Assembly (NCBI GenBank): GCA_027596945.1
Contig: JADGJH010000600.1
Coordinates: 1 to 16,273, forward strand
Origin: Physocladia obscura
Taxonomy: Eukaryota > Chytridiomycota > Chytridiomycetes > Chytridiales > Chytriomycetaceae
Direction: 5' to 3'
DNA length: 16,273 nt
Below, piece by piece: positions 1-8,660 of the stretch. The notes beneath the pieces were generated by a model, which had not been told where the DNA came from, did no database searches, and saw only the letters and a list, made by a program, of their open reading frames with translations. Every line of letters begins with the position of its first letter. Positions within the stretch are counted from its first letter, which is position 1. The position numbers and the translations under genes are program-made.

Positions 1-1603
1 GTGGCTTTGGGACAAAGAGTCTTGCATGTGTCTTGTCAACATAGTATAAGAGATCATTTCTGAGCTTATAACGTGAATTTGAGATCTTATATAAGGTGGT
101 GCAGTAGCAGGATCATTTTCAAAAGTTTCCGGTTTTTCAGGATCAATTAAGTACTTGGAGAATTTTTGAAATTTGGGGTCATTGGGAGTCATTTCCTTGA
201 TATCAGTCATGAGGTCATCAGTGAAAGTCAATTAAGTAAGATTTAACATTGCTGTAGAAAGAGCATGGATTGTACAGGTTGTAGAGGTTTCATTGTTTGG
301 AGAGACTTGAATTGCAATTTCCTTAGTGTGTGAGAGACGAGAGAGTGCATCAGCAATCTTGTTCCATTTTCCAGGTTGCCATTGGATGTAGAAGTCATAG
401 GCAAAAATGTCAGCTATCCAGCGGTGATGTACAGGTCTCAGTTTGGGTTGGTCAAGGATGTGGCATAACGATTGATGATTAGTAAAGATGTAGACTTGAT
501 TTCCCAGAATGTAGGGTCTGTGCTTCAACTAATGCAAGTATTTCACCTTCATAAAGATGGTAGTTAGATTCAGCTTGGTTACATTTGCGTGAATGGAAAG
601 CAATTGGTTGGTCAATTCCATTTCCATCAGGTTGGGCAACGTAACTTGCAATGACTAGAGAAGACCAGTCACAATAGAGATGAACAGGCTTGCTTGGATC
701 AAACATGGCAAGAAGTTTAGGGTCAGAAAGATGTTTCTTGGCTTGGAGGAAAATTTTCTGGGCTTGTGAGTCCCAGACTTGTTCAAATGGTACAGGTTTG
801 TGTTGTCTGAGAATGTCAGAAAGTAGAGCAAGTAGAGCGGCATGGTTTTCAACAAAGCAATGAATTGTGTTACCAAGTCCTAGAAAGCTTTGGAGATCTG
901 TATAAGAGTGTGGTTTATCAAAATTTTGAATAGCTTGAATTCTTGATGGTAAGACATTGATGTGTCCTTTAGAAATATTGTAGCCTAAGTATTCCAATTC
1001 ATCAGTGAGAAATGAGCATTTATGTAGTCTGACATGGAAGTTGTTTTCTTGAAGTCTGTGGAGAACTCGGTCTAAATGTTTAAGTTGTTCTTCCAGAGTA
1101 GTTGAGTAGATGAGTATGCCATCTAAGTAGATTGTGACAAATAAATCAATCATGTCACAGAAGATTTTGTTCATAGTAGTTTGGAACGTAGCAGGAGCAT
1201 TGCTGAGACCAAATGGTATGACTAGTCATCCAAAGTGTCCATATTTAGTACGAAAAGCAGTCTTAGGAGTGTCTTCTACAGAGATACAGATTTGATGATA
1301 TCCAGAAGCAAGGTCAAGTTTTGAGTAGTATTTTGACTGGCCAAGACAGTCCAGAGATTCCAGAATGTTTGGCAGAGGTGTGTGGTTATTGTGTGTAATT
1401 TTGTTTAGAATGCAGTAGTCAAATACTAACCTTGTCCTTTTGTTTAACAAAGAAGATTGGAGCTCCATATGGAGAAATAGAATTCTTGATCCTAGAATTC
1501 TTTAGTAGAAATTCCAGCTCATCCTTAAGTTCATTTTCATTCATTGGATAGATTGGACGGAATGGTGGCTTGGAATCAGGTTCAGTTTTGATTTTGAGGT
1601 CAG
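1..1603 (-). pseudogene. Broken pol: reverse transcriptase, RNase H and spacer
   Basis: Starts abruptly near 1600 with the N-terminal RT segment (SKPPFRPIYPMNE). The RT fingers follow (SPYGAPIFFVKQKDK). A frameshift near 1440 leads to LVFDYCILNK and SKLDLASGYHQI. A TGA at 1226-1228 sits where the family has Trp before the LV-PFGL motif. The catalytic YxDD box reads YLDG (1118-1129), so one of the two metal-binding aspartates is Gly. RNase H begins around LYCDWSS, is frameshifted near 525, and goes on with YIFTNHQSL and the QWQPGKWNKIADALSR motif. A TAA at 232-234 interrupts the spacer, which otherwise stays open to the window edge. Protease is absent. Domain order and motifs make the identity firm; it is not a functional gene. 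Confidence 0.9.
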
Positions 1604-2542
1604 TTGGTCTTGATGGTCATTGAGTTGTGGAAATGTGTTGGATAGAAACTGTTTTTGAAAGTTGTTGGTGCTGCTGTAGTTTTGACATCTGGTAGGCTGA
1701 ATTTTGACTTGTGACTTGCGATTGCGGCGAAAATAAAGGTTATCAATTGTTTCAGCTTCTTGTTGAAGTTTCTTCAAGTCATTGCAGATGTGGTAGAGGT
1801 CAGGCATAGTTTGGAGATGTGACTTGAGTCCATTGAGATACTTGACACATAAGTGTTCTTCAGGATAAGTTACACCAACAGCAGAGATAGCAGACAAAAG
1901 TTCATTGAAGGCAGCGGAGTATTGAGTAGCAGCTCCAGTTTGATGTAGGTCTTTCATAGCTTCCACAGCTTGTGACAAAGTTAAAGTAGAGCCAAAGGTA
2001 CGTTGAGTCCATTGTTTATAGAAGTTCCAAGTTGCTTCAGTGCATTGTTGTTCAGTAAGTTGTCTCCAGGCAATATGTGCATGTCCTGTGAGTCCAGGTG
2101 AGACAAATTGAACATAGGTTGGTTGTCCAGCGTGAGTAGCAGTCCCAATAGTTCTTGCAAAGTTGTAGAGTTGGCATAATTCCAAAGAGTGGTCCAGGTA
2201 ATCATCTAGAGAATTTTGAAGCTCATGAGCGGCTTTACCTTTAAAAATTCCAGAAAATTCCAAGGGCTTGACAGAAGGCATTTTAAAGTCAGGAAAGTGT
2301 CTTTGTAATGAATTGAGACCAGTAGTAAAATTTTGAGAGCTTCCAACGGTGGGATCAAGTGCATTGAGTTTTTCTGTCAAAAGGTTAATGACTTGATTTT
2401 GCTCAGTGATTGTACGTTGAAAGGCTTCCAGGTTTGTTTCTTGATTAGCAATTGTTTGTTACAGAGCTTGTTGTTGAGCAATGAGGCATCTCACAGCTTC
2501 ATCCAAAGCAATAGTTTCCTCAGTATTCATAGTAAGATCCAT
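1604..2542 (-). pseudogene. Broken gag (capsid/nucleocapsid) of copy 1
   Basis: Two in-frame ATGs at 2540-2542 and 2528-2530 lie about 100 nt after the primer-binding site. A coiled-coil-like, Gln-rich N-terminus is interrupted by TAA at 2459-2461, where the neighbouring codons suggest an original CAA. The same frame then runs open with a Ty3-type capsid: residues such as PLEFSG, the WRQLTEQ segment, TFGSTLTLSQAVEAM and LCVKYLNGLKSHLQ align by eye with the Gag of the copy at 5576. The zinc knuckle expected at the C-terminus is missing, because a deletion near 1604 joins the Gag tail directly to reverse transcriptase. Structural Gag of a retroelement, non-functional here. Confidence 0.85.
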
Positions 2543-2561
2543 GATGGAAAAATGTGGATAG

Positions 2562-2616
2562 TAGTAGAGCGGTAGTAGTAGAAGTAGTAAAAGTAATAGT
2601 AGTAGTAGAAGTATTC
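2562..2616. repeat. Impure (GTA)n trinucleotide microsatellite in element leader
   Basis: A run of imperfect GTA/GTAGAA triplets lies between the primer-binding site and the gag start of copy 1, in what would be its untranslated leader. The second element has only a short leader without this repeat, so the tract probably expanded in this lineage. Confidence 0.7.
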
Positions 2617-2637
2617 AGAAGAGTTAGATTCCTATAG

Positions 2638-2649
2638 CCGGTGCTACCA
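2638..2649 (-). other. Primer-binding site (initiator tRNA-Met type)
   Basis: The minus strand reads TGGTAGCACCGG two bases after the LTR terminus (TGTTAC... on the plus strand at 2652). The complement, CCGGTGCTACCA, has the form of the 3' end of an initiator tRNA-Met, the primer used by Ty1/Ty3-type elements (known for yeast: TGGTAGCGCC). It sits between LTR and gag as expected, and the second element has nearly the same site. Confidence 0.75.
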
Positions 2650-2651
2650 AA

Positions 2652-3050
2652 TGTTACAGAATGAGCCTCCAGTAAGTAAGTTTTATTGCCAAAGAGTTAA
2701 GTTTTTAGAAGATTCTTTTTTATTTTCATTCAGGAGTTCCGAATTTATAGTTTTGGATTTGAAATAGAAATAAAGAAGTTCCCAGAAAGAGAAAATAAAG
2801 AAAGACAGAGAAAAATGAAGAATAAGAAAATAAAGTAAAAAGTTGAAATAAAGCAATAATAATTGAAAGATTGATAAAGTAATGATAAAAGAATAATATG
2901 GAAGTAAAATGAGGTCTTTGTTGTTCTTGGTTGTTGTGTTGATGTTGATGCTTGAAGAATTTTTCAGAACGGAATTTGAAATTTGAAAAATGTAGATAAG
3001 TATTGATTTGTCATTATATTAGTAATTAATACTTATTCCGTCTCAAATGT
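2652..3050 (-). repeat. 5' LTR of copy 1 (outer edge uncertain)
   Basis: AT-rich, non-coding block between the primer-binding site and the tRNA-like gene. Read on the minus strand, it has a CTATAAATTC box followed by an A/T-rich stretch and a CTTAACTCTTTGGC segment. These align by eye with the LTR copies at 4827-5532 (CTATAAATTC ... CTTCAACTTTGC). The inner edge is TGTTAC at 2652 on the plus strand, two bases from the primer-binding site. The outer edge cannot be fixed because the partner LTR is outside the window. Confidence 0.7.
2744..2749 (-). promoter_or_regulatory. TATA box of copy 1 LTR
   Basis: TATAAA on the minus strand inside the conserved CTATAAATTC box of the LTR. It would direct transcription leftwards through gag and pol. 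Conservation with 5353-5358 in the other LTR supports it. Confidence 0.5.
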
Positions 3051-3054
3051 TGAA

Positions 3055-3135
3055 TCTCTATTAGCTCAGTGGTCAGAGCGCGACGCCAATTTTCTGATTA
3101 ACGTCGTGGTCACAGGTTCGAATCCTGTATAGAGT
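3055..3135 (+). tRNA. tRNA-like gene with enlarged anticodon loop (isotype unclear)
   Basis: The cloverleaf can be drawn: acceptor 3056-3061 with 3129-3134 (6 pairs, the outermost T-T pair fails), D stem GCTC/GAGC (3064-3067, 3076-3079) with GG in the loop, anticodon stem CGACG/CGTCG (3081-3085, 3102-3106), variable loop TGGTC, T stem ACAGG/CCTGT with loop TTCGAAT. The A box (TAGCTCAGTGG) and B box (GGTTCGAATCC) match the Pol III consensus, and a TTTTT run follows at about 3162. The anticodon loop is 16 nt instead of 7. That would fit a small intron or insertion, but no position gives an ideal U33 loop; CTGATTA inside it would read GAT (Ile). It may be a tRNA pseudogene. No CCA is encoded at the 3' end, as normal for eukaryotes. 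Confidence 0.6.
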
Positions 3136-3611
3136 GGTTCACAGGTGCTGAACAGATATGTCTTTTTGATTGTCTTCCTGTTTTGTTGATATGTTGGACT
3201 CCCATTTTGCTAAAGTCGAACATCAAAAATTGAAGTTAAAATTCAACAATATTTTTGGCCTATGATCATTTGTATTTTATTGCGTTTGATATAATTCTTT
3301 TAAATTTTTTCCTTTCTGTTGTCAAAAGTTTGGGTTTGAATGATTTCCATCGCATCTTGATTGAAAAACTTCTTTCAAATTCATTAGTAAATTAATTGCT
3401 CTTATCACGTTTGCGTTGCAAAATGAAGCAAAATTCAACCAGTCGGAAGTTGTGAAAAATTAGCGACAAAGTAATGCCTTGCAATCAAACAAAATTTTCT
3501 CTAAATTTCTTTTCACAATCGTGATAACACAAATCAAGGTCAACTGATCTCTAAACACACAAATTAATAATTAAAAAAGTTCGTTTCGGATTTAAAAAAT
3601 TCTCCCAGAAA
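3136..3611. other. AT-rich intergenic stretch
   Basis: No reading frame or RNA gene is supported here. It separates the tRNA-like gene from the start of the mannanase relic and would have held that gene's promoter. No convincing TATA box was identified. Confidence 0.5.
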
Positions 3612-4819
3612 ATGAATTTTTTAGCCCTTATTGCGTTCTCTGTTTGTACAATGGCTGTCACACAGTCATGAATATCGTTATACGGTCAGTGTGGAGGCAT
3701 TGAACGGACTGGATTAACTTGTTGCGTTTCTGGCAGTGTTTGTCCCATATTATTCGCAATGTCTCGTGGGAGCCGCCTCTTCAGTAATAATATTCATGGA
3801 ATTTAACCAAGCCTGAATTGAAACTTCGTCGCAGAATACCACAACTGCAACTATTGCAGCCAAAACTACAACCACCATCACTGCGACCACAAAAACGTCG
3901 AGCAAATCGACCACAGTAACTTCAAAAACTACAACGGCTACAGTTTTGACTACAACTAAAATGACAAGTACCACATCTGCTCCTGCCGCATTTGGTTTTG
4001 TCAGATCCAGTGAGGGAAACTTTGTCTTGAATGGATGCGAGAAGTACTTCAGCGGAGGAAACTCTTATCAACTTGCTTTCAATACGCTTGCATTGATTGA
4101 CAAAGAATTTGCAATGCTCGCTAACCATACTGGATTCGACATTCTCAAAACTTGGGCTTTCTGTGAAAAAGTATCCTGCCCAGGTTTTTTTTTTTCTCTT
4201 TCACAATAAGGAAATTCAGTTTTATAATAAAATTACCATATCTTTTGAAACTAAGGGGCCAGGCTCTCACATTTTCAGAAAGCTCTGTGACTGTCAACCC
4301 ATCTGCCGGACTTGTCAGCAACCTTGACTACTTGCTTTCGGTCGCGGCGAAACAGGGAATCAAGATTGTTTTGACACTAATAAAAAATTGGTCTGATTAC
4401 CGGGGAATAGATATTTATATATCACTTGCCGGAACATACCACGACAACTTTTACACAAATGCAACCATTAAAGCGGCTTTCAAGACTTACACAATTATAT
4501 TGTCAACTGAGTCAATGCAGTTACTGGCGTTGCATACAAAAACGACCCGACAATTTTCGCCTGGGAAATTGCTAACGAAAGTAGATGCAGTGGCAGTTGC
4601 AGCAGTATTCCTGCTTCTTCTGGTTGCAACTCCGCATATATCACTGCTTGGTGCAACAAAATCAGTAAATATATCAAATTGCTCAACTGTAATCACATGG
4701 TCGCAACTGGCGATGAAGGATTCGGAATCACGCCAGCTCCAAACTCTTACAGGAATGATGTAGGTACTTATATTTACGGAACGGGAGCTGGATTGAATTT
4801 TACGATAAATTTGGACTAG
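3612..4819 (+). pseudogene. CBM1-GH5_7 endo-beta-1,4-mannanase relic
   Basis: Starts with ATG at 3612 and a signal-peptide-like segment (MNFLALIAFSVCTMAVTQS). An in-frame TGA follows at 3669-3671, then a fungal cellulose-binding module (YGQCGGIERTG, LTCCVSGSVC). A frameshift near 3747 separates that from its end, YYSQCL. A 69-nt stretch at 3766-3834 (GT...AG) could be an intron. A Thr/Ser-rich linker and the GH5_7 catalytic domain follow (FVLNGCEKYFSGGNSYQLAF, LKTWAF, LDYLLSVAAKQGIKI, NWSDYRGID, FYTNATIKAAF, FAWEIANES, NHMVATGDEGFG, AGLNFT). An AT-rich intron probably begins at 4171. TGA at 4508-4510 and a frameshift near 4490 break the second half, and a TAG at 4817 comes just before LTR sequence. 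The acid/base Glu (ANE) is present; the nucleophile region is lost. It would have been a secreted mannan-degrading enzyme. Confidence 0.85.
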
Positions 4820-4826
4820 TTTTCCG

Positions 4827-5140
4827 TAACTTCAACTCGAAATTATTACTATTATATTCTTATTTTATTATCATATTATCTTTTATTTTCTTTTATTATT
4901 CTCCTATTTCTCAGCTGCAAGTTCTTTTCCATTTCACTATTTGTCCTTACAAAATTTTTACTTGCGCAGCCCAAAAATTCTATTTCACTTTGTTTCAGAA
5001 AGGATCCTGAAACTCTACAAATTCAGTATTATTGAAATTAAAATAAACAGAGAATTCCTTATTAAAAACTTCAACTTTGCTTTGCTTTAGAACAAGAAGG
5101 AAGACTTCGCTGTGTAAGACACAGCTCAAAAATATTCATA
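4827..5140 (+). repeat. LTR copy A (truncated, upstream of the tandem pair)
   Basis: Directly repeats the block starting at 5164 with a constant 337-nt offset. Both copies hold TTCAA-TC-AAA, CAGCTGCAAGTTCTTTTCC, CTTTGTTTCAGAAAGGATCC, a T-rich then A-rich centre, and CTGTGTAAGACACA. The TATA box seen in copy B is TACAAA here. Similarity fades after about 5140, so the 3' end including the PBS-proximal edge is missing. It directly follows the truncated mannanase relic. Confidence 0.75.
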
Positions 5141-5163
5141 ATGATTCTTTCAGCTGTGCATTA

Positions 5164-5532
5164 TAACTTCAATTCAAAATTTATTACTATTATGTTCTTA
5201 TGTTATTATCCTATTATCTTTTATTTTCTTTTATTATTCTCCTATTTGTCAGCTGCAAGTTCTTTTCCATTTCACAATTTTCTTTATGAAATTTTTACTT
5301 GTGCCCCCCAAAAAATCTATTTCACTTTGTTTCAGAAAGGATCCTCAAACTCTATAAATTCAAAGTTATTGAAATTAAAATAAACAAAGAATTCTTATAA
5401 AAAAACTTCAACTTTGCTTCGCTTTAGAACAAAAAGGAAGACTTTGCTGTGTAAGACACATCTCAAGAAAATTCATTGCTTGCTCATTCCAAGTTAACTT
5501 TGCCCACATGGAATCTCTTCAATTCTCTCACA
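5164..5532 (+). repeat. LTR copy B, probable 5' LTR of copy 2
   Basis: Ends in CTCACA at 5532, three bases before a primer-binding site. Contains TATAAA at 5353-5358, an AAATAAAC polyadenylation-like signal and the CTTCAACTTTGC segment shared with the LTR of copy 1. The 5' edge is set only by where similarity to copy A begins and is therefore approximate. Confidence 0.7.
5353..5358 (+). promoter_or_regulatory. TATA box of LTR copy B
   Basis: TATAAA inside the CTATAAATTC box that is conserved with the LTR of the minus-strand element. It lies upstream of the primer-binding site in the orientation needed to transcribe gag-pol. Confidence 0.5.
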
Positions 5533-5535
5533 TAT

Positions 5536-5547
5536 TGGTAGCACTGG
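5536..5547 (+). other. Primer-binding site (initiator tRNA-Met type)
   Basis: TGGTAGCACTGG, three bases after the LTR end. It differs at one position from the site of copy 1 (TGGTAGCACCGG), so both elements probably used the same tRNA primer. Confidence 0.75.
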
Positions 5548-5575
5548 AAAAATTTAAAAACCCCTCTCTTCATCA

Positions 5576-6942
5576 ATGTCAAGACCAAACGCTTTTGCTG
5601 TTCCAGACAAAATGGACTACTCAGGCTCAAACCCTTCAAATCCACAAGCCAGACAACTAGCCGCTATTCTACAAGAAATGCAGGAACTCAGAGAAACAGT
5701 TCAAAGGCTCAGTCTTAATAACAACAGCTTACAAGTTGAACTTCAAAATAGGGTCTCTCACAAAAATTCTTCAGTGATCCCTCATCTTATTTTTTCTCTT
5801 TTTACCTTCTATAATGGACTTGGGTTTTTGGGAAGTCCTGGCTTTATAGTTTTCAGGATCTGTTATCAGGGAGATCTCTTATCTGCTATCTGGAAAAATT
5901 AGGGTTATGGAGATTGGACTAATACACGCAACTTACCATTTTTCAAAATCACCTCAGTAAGGCCACCAGAATTCAATGGCACCACTAGAACCAAGCCAGC
6001 ACACAAAACTCAAAACATCATCGACAATTACTTACTTAGATACAAAGAACAAGCCCAACTATATGGATTTCTTGCAGACAGTGCTGAGCCAACTCACCAA
6101 CAACAGCTGTGCCACACAGCCTGGATTACTGCAGGACTCACAGAACATGCTTGTACATGCTGGAAACATCTACCAGAAGATCAGCATAGAAACATGACTT
6201 GGAAGAAATATCAACCCTGGATTCATTCAAATTTTGGATCCCAAATAACCCTAACACAAACTGTTGAAGGAATGGATTCTCTTAAACAGACAAGATCCCC
6301 AACATTATATTCACAGGAATTTAACAATTTCTTATCTGCAATCTGCTCCCGAAGTATTAATCTCAAAGACAGATACCTTTGCATTAAGTACCTTCAGGGT
6401 CTTAAGCCGCACTTTTGCAACAAGCATGAACTATTCAACATCAAAGACAATCTAAATAAACTTCAAATAGAGACTGAACGCCTAGATGATTTTTATTGGC
6501 AAAGAACAAAAACAAGGCCTACTCCACAGCAAAACGACACAAAACAAAATTTTTTCTCAAAAAAATTTTCAACCCAAATTTTTACAATTACCGCAACAAC
6601 GGACCACAACCAATGGATCTCTCAAATACACAATCTTTCCCATGTCTCTCAGAAGAAGAAAGAAAGACGTACTGGAAAAACGGCTGGTGTACCTTCTGCA
6701 GACTCAAGAACCATATGCACGATCAATGCCAAAAAGCACAACAACAGTACCCAAGCAACAATAATCACAACAAAACCTCTAACAAAAGTAGCAGAAATTA
6801 TTTGAACAACAATAATGAGCAAACCAATACTGGAAACTTCCAGTACGCCAAACATGTCAACAACATTGAAGCCGCGGCCAATATCAGCAAAAGCAGTAGC
6901 ACTATCAAGGACAGCAATAATAGCAAATTGACTCAAGTTTGA
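5576..6942 (+). pseudogene. Broken gag of copy 2 (capsid, zinc knuckle)
   Basis: ATG at 5576, about 30 nt after the primer-binding site. The N-terminus forms a coiled-coil-like helix (QEMQELRETVQRLSLNNN). An insert of about 150 nt with an in-frame TAG interrupts the gene at 5749-5902; the same frame then resumes (LPFFKITSVRPPEFNG) through a Ty3-type capsid (TWKKYQPWIHSNFGSQITLT, LCIKYLQGLKPHF). A frameshift in the A/T homopolymers at about 6500-6570 leads to the nucleocapsid, which has an intact CX2CX4HX4C knuckle (CTFCRLKNHMHDQC) and an Asn/Ser-rich tail ending at TGA 6940-6942. Structural protein of the element; non-functional as it stands. Confidence 0.85.
5749..5902. other. Short foreign-looking insert in gag
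   Basis: The translated stretch (hydrophobic, with IPHLIFSLFTFYNGLGF) is unlike Gag and ends at TAG 5900-5902, while recognisable Gag resumes immediately after in the original frame. The flanks are similar (AAATAGGG at the left, AATTAGGG at the right), which could be remains of a target duplication. No terminal inverted repeats are evident. Confidence 0.4.
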
Positions 6943-7321
6943 AGAACACAAACATGAACAAGAATCAATTGCAACACATACTGAACCTTTCTTAATGGAC
7001 TTACTAACAGACTTATTATCTCTTCGACTGCACCACATGGAACAACCAACTTCACAATCATCTCTCCTCACAATTAGCAGTTTCATAGGAAACCAACCAG
7101 CCAAAATACTCATTGACCCAGAAGCTAATGCCAGCATCATGAACACACAACACAACCATCACCAAGACATTCATCGTACAAACAAAAGACAACCAATATG
7201 CCTAGCAAACCATTCAATTATTGACGGATGCATTTATAAGAATATCAAATATACTATTATTACTTCAACTAGATTCAGGGACCAACATAATTCACCTCTG
7301 CTAACATCACCTGCAATTTAA
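6941..7321 (+). pseudogene. Retroelement protease (aspartic) remnant
   Basis: In a different frame from the Gag tail, open from about 6932, the sequence EEHKHEQESIATHTEPF leads into a retropepsin-like domain with SSFIGNQPAKILIDPEANAS. The family motif is D-S/T-G-A; here it is DPEA, so the active-site Asp stays but the next two positions are changed. The frame ends at TAA 7319-7321, followed by about 190 nt of broken coding sequence before the RT segment. The frame change from gag could be an ancestral programmed shift or simple decay. Confidence 0.7.
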
Positions 7322-7509
7322 TACTAGGTAAGGACTAGTTAGACAAGTTCAATCCAGCCATAGAGTGGTCCTCAAATACTCTTTGTTTCAACTCCAAGAA
7401 CAATACACATCAATGGATCTGCAAGACACCTTCACGCAAGATTCAACTACTATCAGCAACAGCTTTTAAAGACCTACTTCAAAGACTGCAAGACATTCAA
7501 ACACTAGGA

Positions 7510-8660
7510 ATGCTCATTCTAAAGACATTGCAAGGGTACAATAAGGCCATTGTGACCCCACCTAAAGAAATCAATAACATTGCCTCAAAAGAAGGTTCCA
7601 ACATTGTCAAGACTACAGAAGAACAGAATCAGGCAGACGCCAAATCAAAACTAATAGAAACACTTCCGAAGGAACTTCAAATAATAATCAAGAAATACGA
7701 ATCAGTTTTCCAGCCTTTTGAAGGACTGCCACCATCTCGAAGCATAGACCACAAGATTGAACTAATTGACAAAAGCTCAACTCCAACTTCAAGACCAATC
7801 TATTCAATGAATGAAGAAGAACTCAATGCATTAAAGAAAGATTAACCTTTCTCCTACAGAATAAGCGCATTCACAAATCAATATCACCCTATGGCACACC
7901 TATATTCTACGTCAAACAGAAGGGCAAGCTTTGACTTGTCTTTGACTATTGTGCACTTAATCCACATTAGAAACAATCAAGTTCAAGTCTCAAATGAACA
8001 CATATCTTCAACCCAAGAATTCAAACCACCAACAAATTATTCATCACTCTGCTCATTCTTAGGACTTGCAAACACAGTCCACCGCCTTGTGGACCATAAA
8101 ACAAGGCCTGAATCAGAAATATTTCCTTTATCACCATCACTAATAAAAATCTTCAACCAAGCGAAACAAGCCCTAATCTCACCGAAAATTTTAGGAATTT
8201 TTGATACAAACAAAACCTTATACTCAGCAACAGACTGGTCCAAAAGAGCATTAGGATCATGCGTCTATCAACTAAACAAAAAACAAAGTCCTCTTCCAAT
8301 AGTTTATGCTTCAAGAAAGTGTAACCAAGCCAAATTGAATTATCATCCATTCATGGGTGAAATTTTATCACTAGTAGAAGCTCTCTGCACCCATTGCCAA
8401 TACATTCAAGAAACAATGTCTATGTCTACACTGACCACAGCTCTCTTCAATACATTTTAACACAGCCCAAGCTTCGGCCTGTACATCTTAGATGGCTCGC
8501 CGATCTTCAACAATACAACTTCAAAATTCAATGGAAACCAGAAAAATGGAACACAATTGCAGATGCACTATCTAGTCAATCCTTTTCACAGGACATTGCT
8601 ACATCAACAGACAATTTAAATATCACGACATCAACAGCAATGCAAATTAATACAATTTTA
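7510..8660 (+). pseudogene. Broken pol: RT ends plus RNase H, RT core deleted
   Basis: N-terminal RT (FQPFEGLPPSRSIDHKIELI, RPIYSMNEEEL) runs to a frameshift near 7840. Fingers follow in another frame (SISPYGTPIFYVKQKGK, TGA, LVFDYCALNPH). At about 7970 the sequence jumps to the thumb/connection (FKPPTNYSSLCSFLGLANTV), skipping roughly 430 nt by comparison with copy 1, including the catalytic YxDD box. RNase H starts at ATDWSKRALGSC, continues with YASRKCNQAKLNYH and GEILSLVEAL, is frameshifted near 8395, and resumes with YVYTDHSSLQYIL and IQWKPEKWNTIADALS. It cannot encode an active reverse transcriptase. Confidence 0.85.

Larger units (their letters stand above)
1..3050 (-). mobile_element. 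Ty3/gypsy LTR retrotransposon, degenerate copy 1 (left part outside window)
   Basis: Read on the minus strand, the order is LTR, primer-binding site, gag, reverse transcriptase, RNase H and the start of the spacer before integrase, which is the Ty3/gypsy order. Integrase and the 3' LTR would lie left of position 1. The copy is dead: nonsense codons at 2459-2461, 1226-1228 and 232-234, frameshifts near 1440 and 525, and an internal deletion that removes the Gag zinc knuckle, the protease and the start of pol. The right LTR edge is not exactly defined; it must lie before the tRNA-like gene at 3055. Gag and Pol resemble those of the plus-strand copy at 5536-9994 but are clearly a different, diverged lineage. 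Confidence 0.9.

Noticed and set aside
3814..3816. TGA between CBM1 and linker as another nonsense mutation
   Set aside because: It falls in a 69-nt GT...AG segment (3766-3834) that can be removed as an intron without changing frame, so it need not be damage.
3750..3974. Val-rich minus-strand frame
   Set aside because: Antisense of the Thr-rich linker (ACN codons) of the mannanase relic.
5141..5383. Hydrophobic 80-codon frame
   Set aside because: Lies within LTR copy B, which is repeated non-coding sequence; Phe/Leu/Tyr richness comes from T-rich DNA.
6930..6995. Programmed +1 frameshift between gag and protease
   Set aside because: The frame changes here, as in Ty3, but the element has many other frameshifts and no clear slip site was identified, so it is not claimed.
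6649..7155. 168-codon minus-strand frame
   Set aside because: Antisense to gag and protease of copy 2; no recognisable domain.
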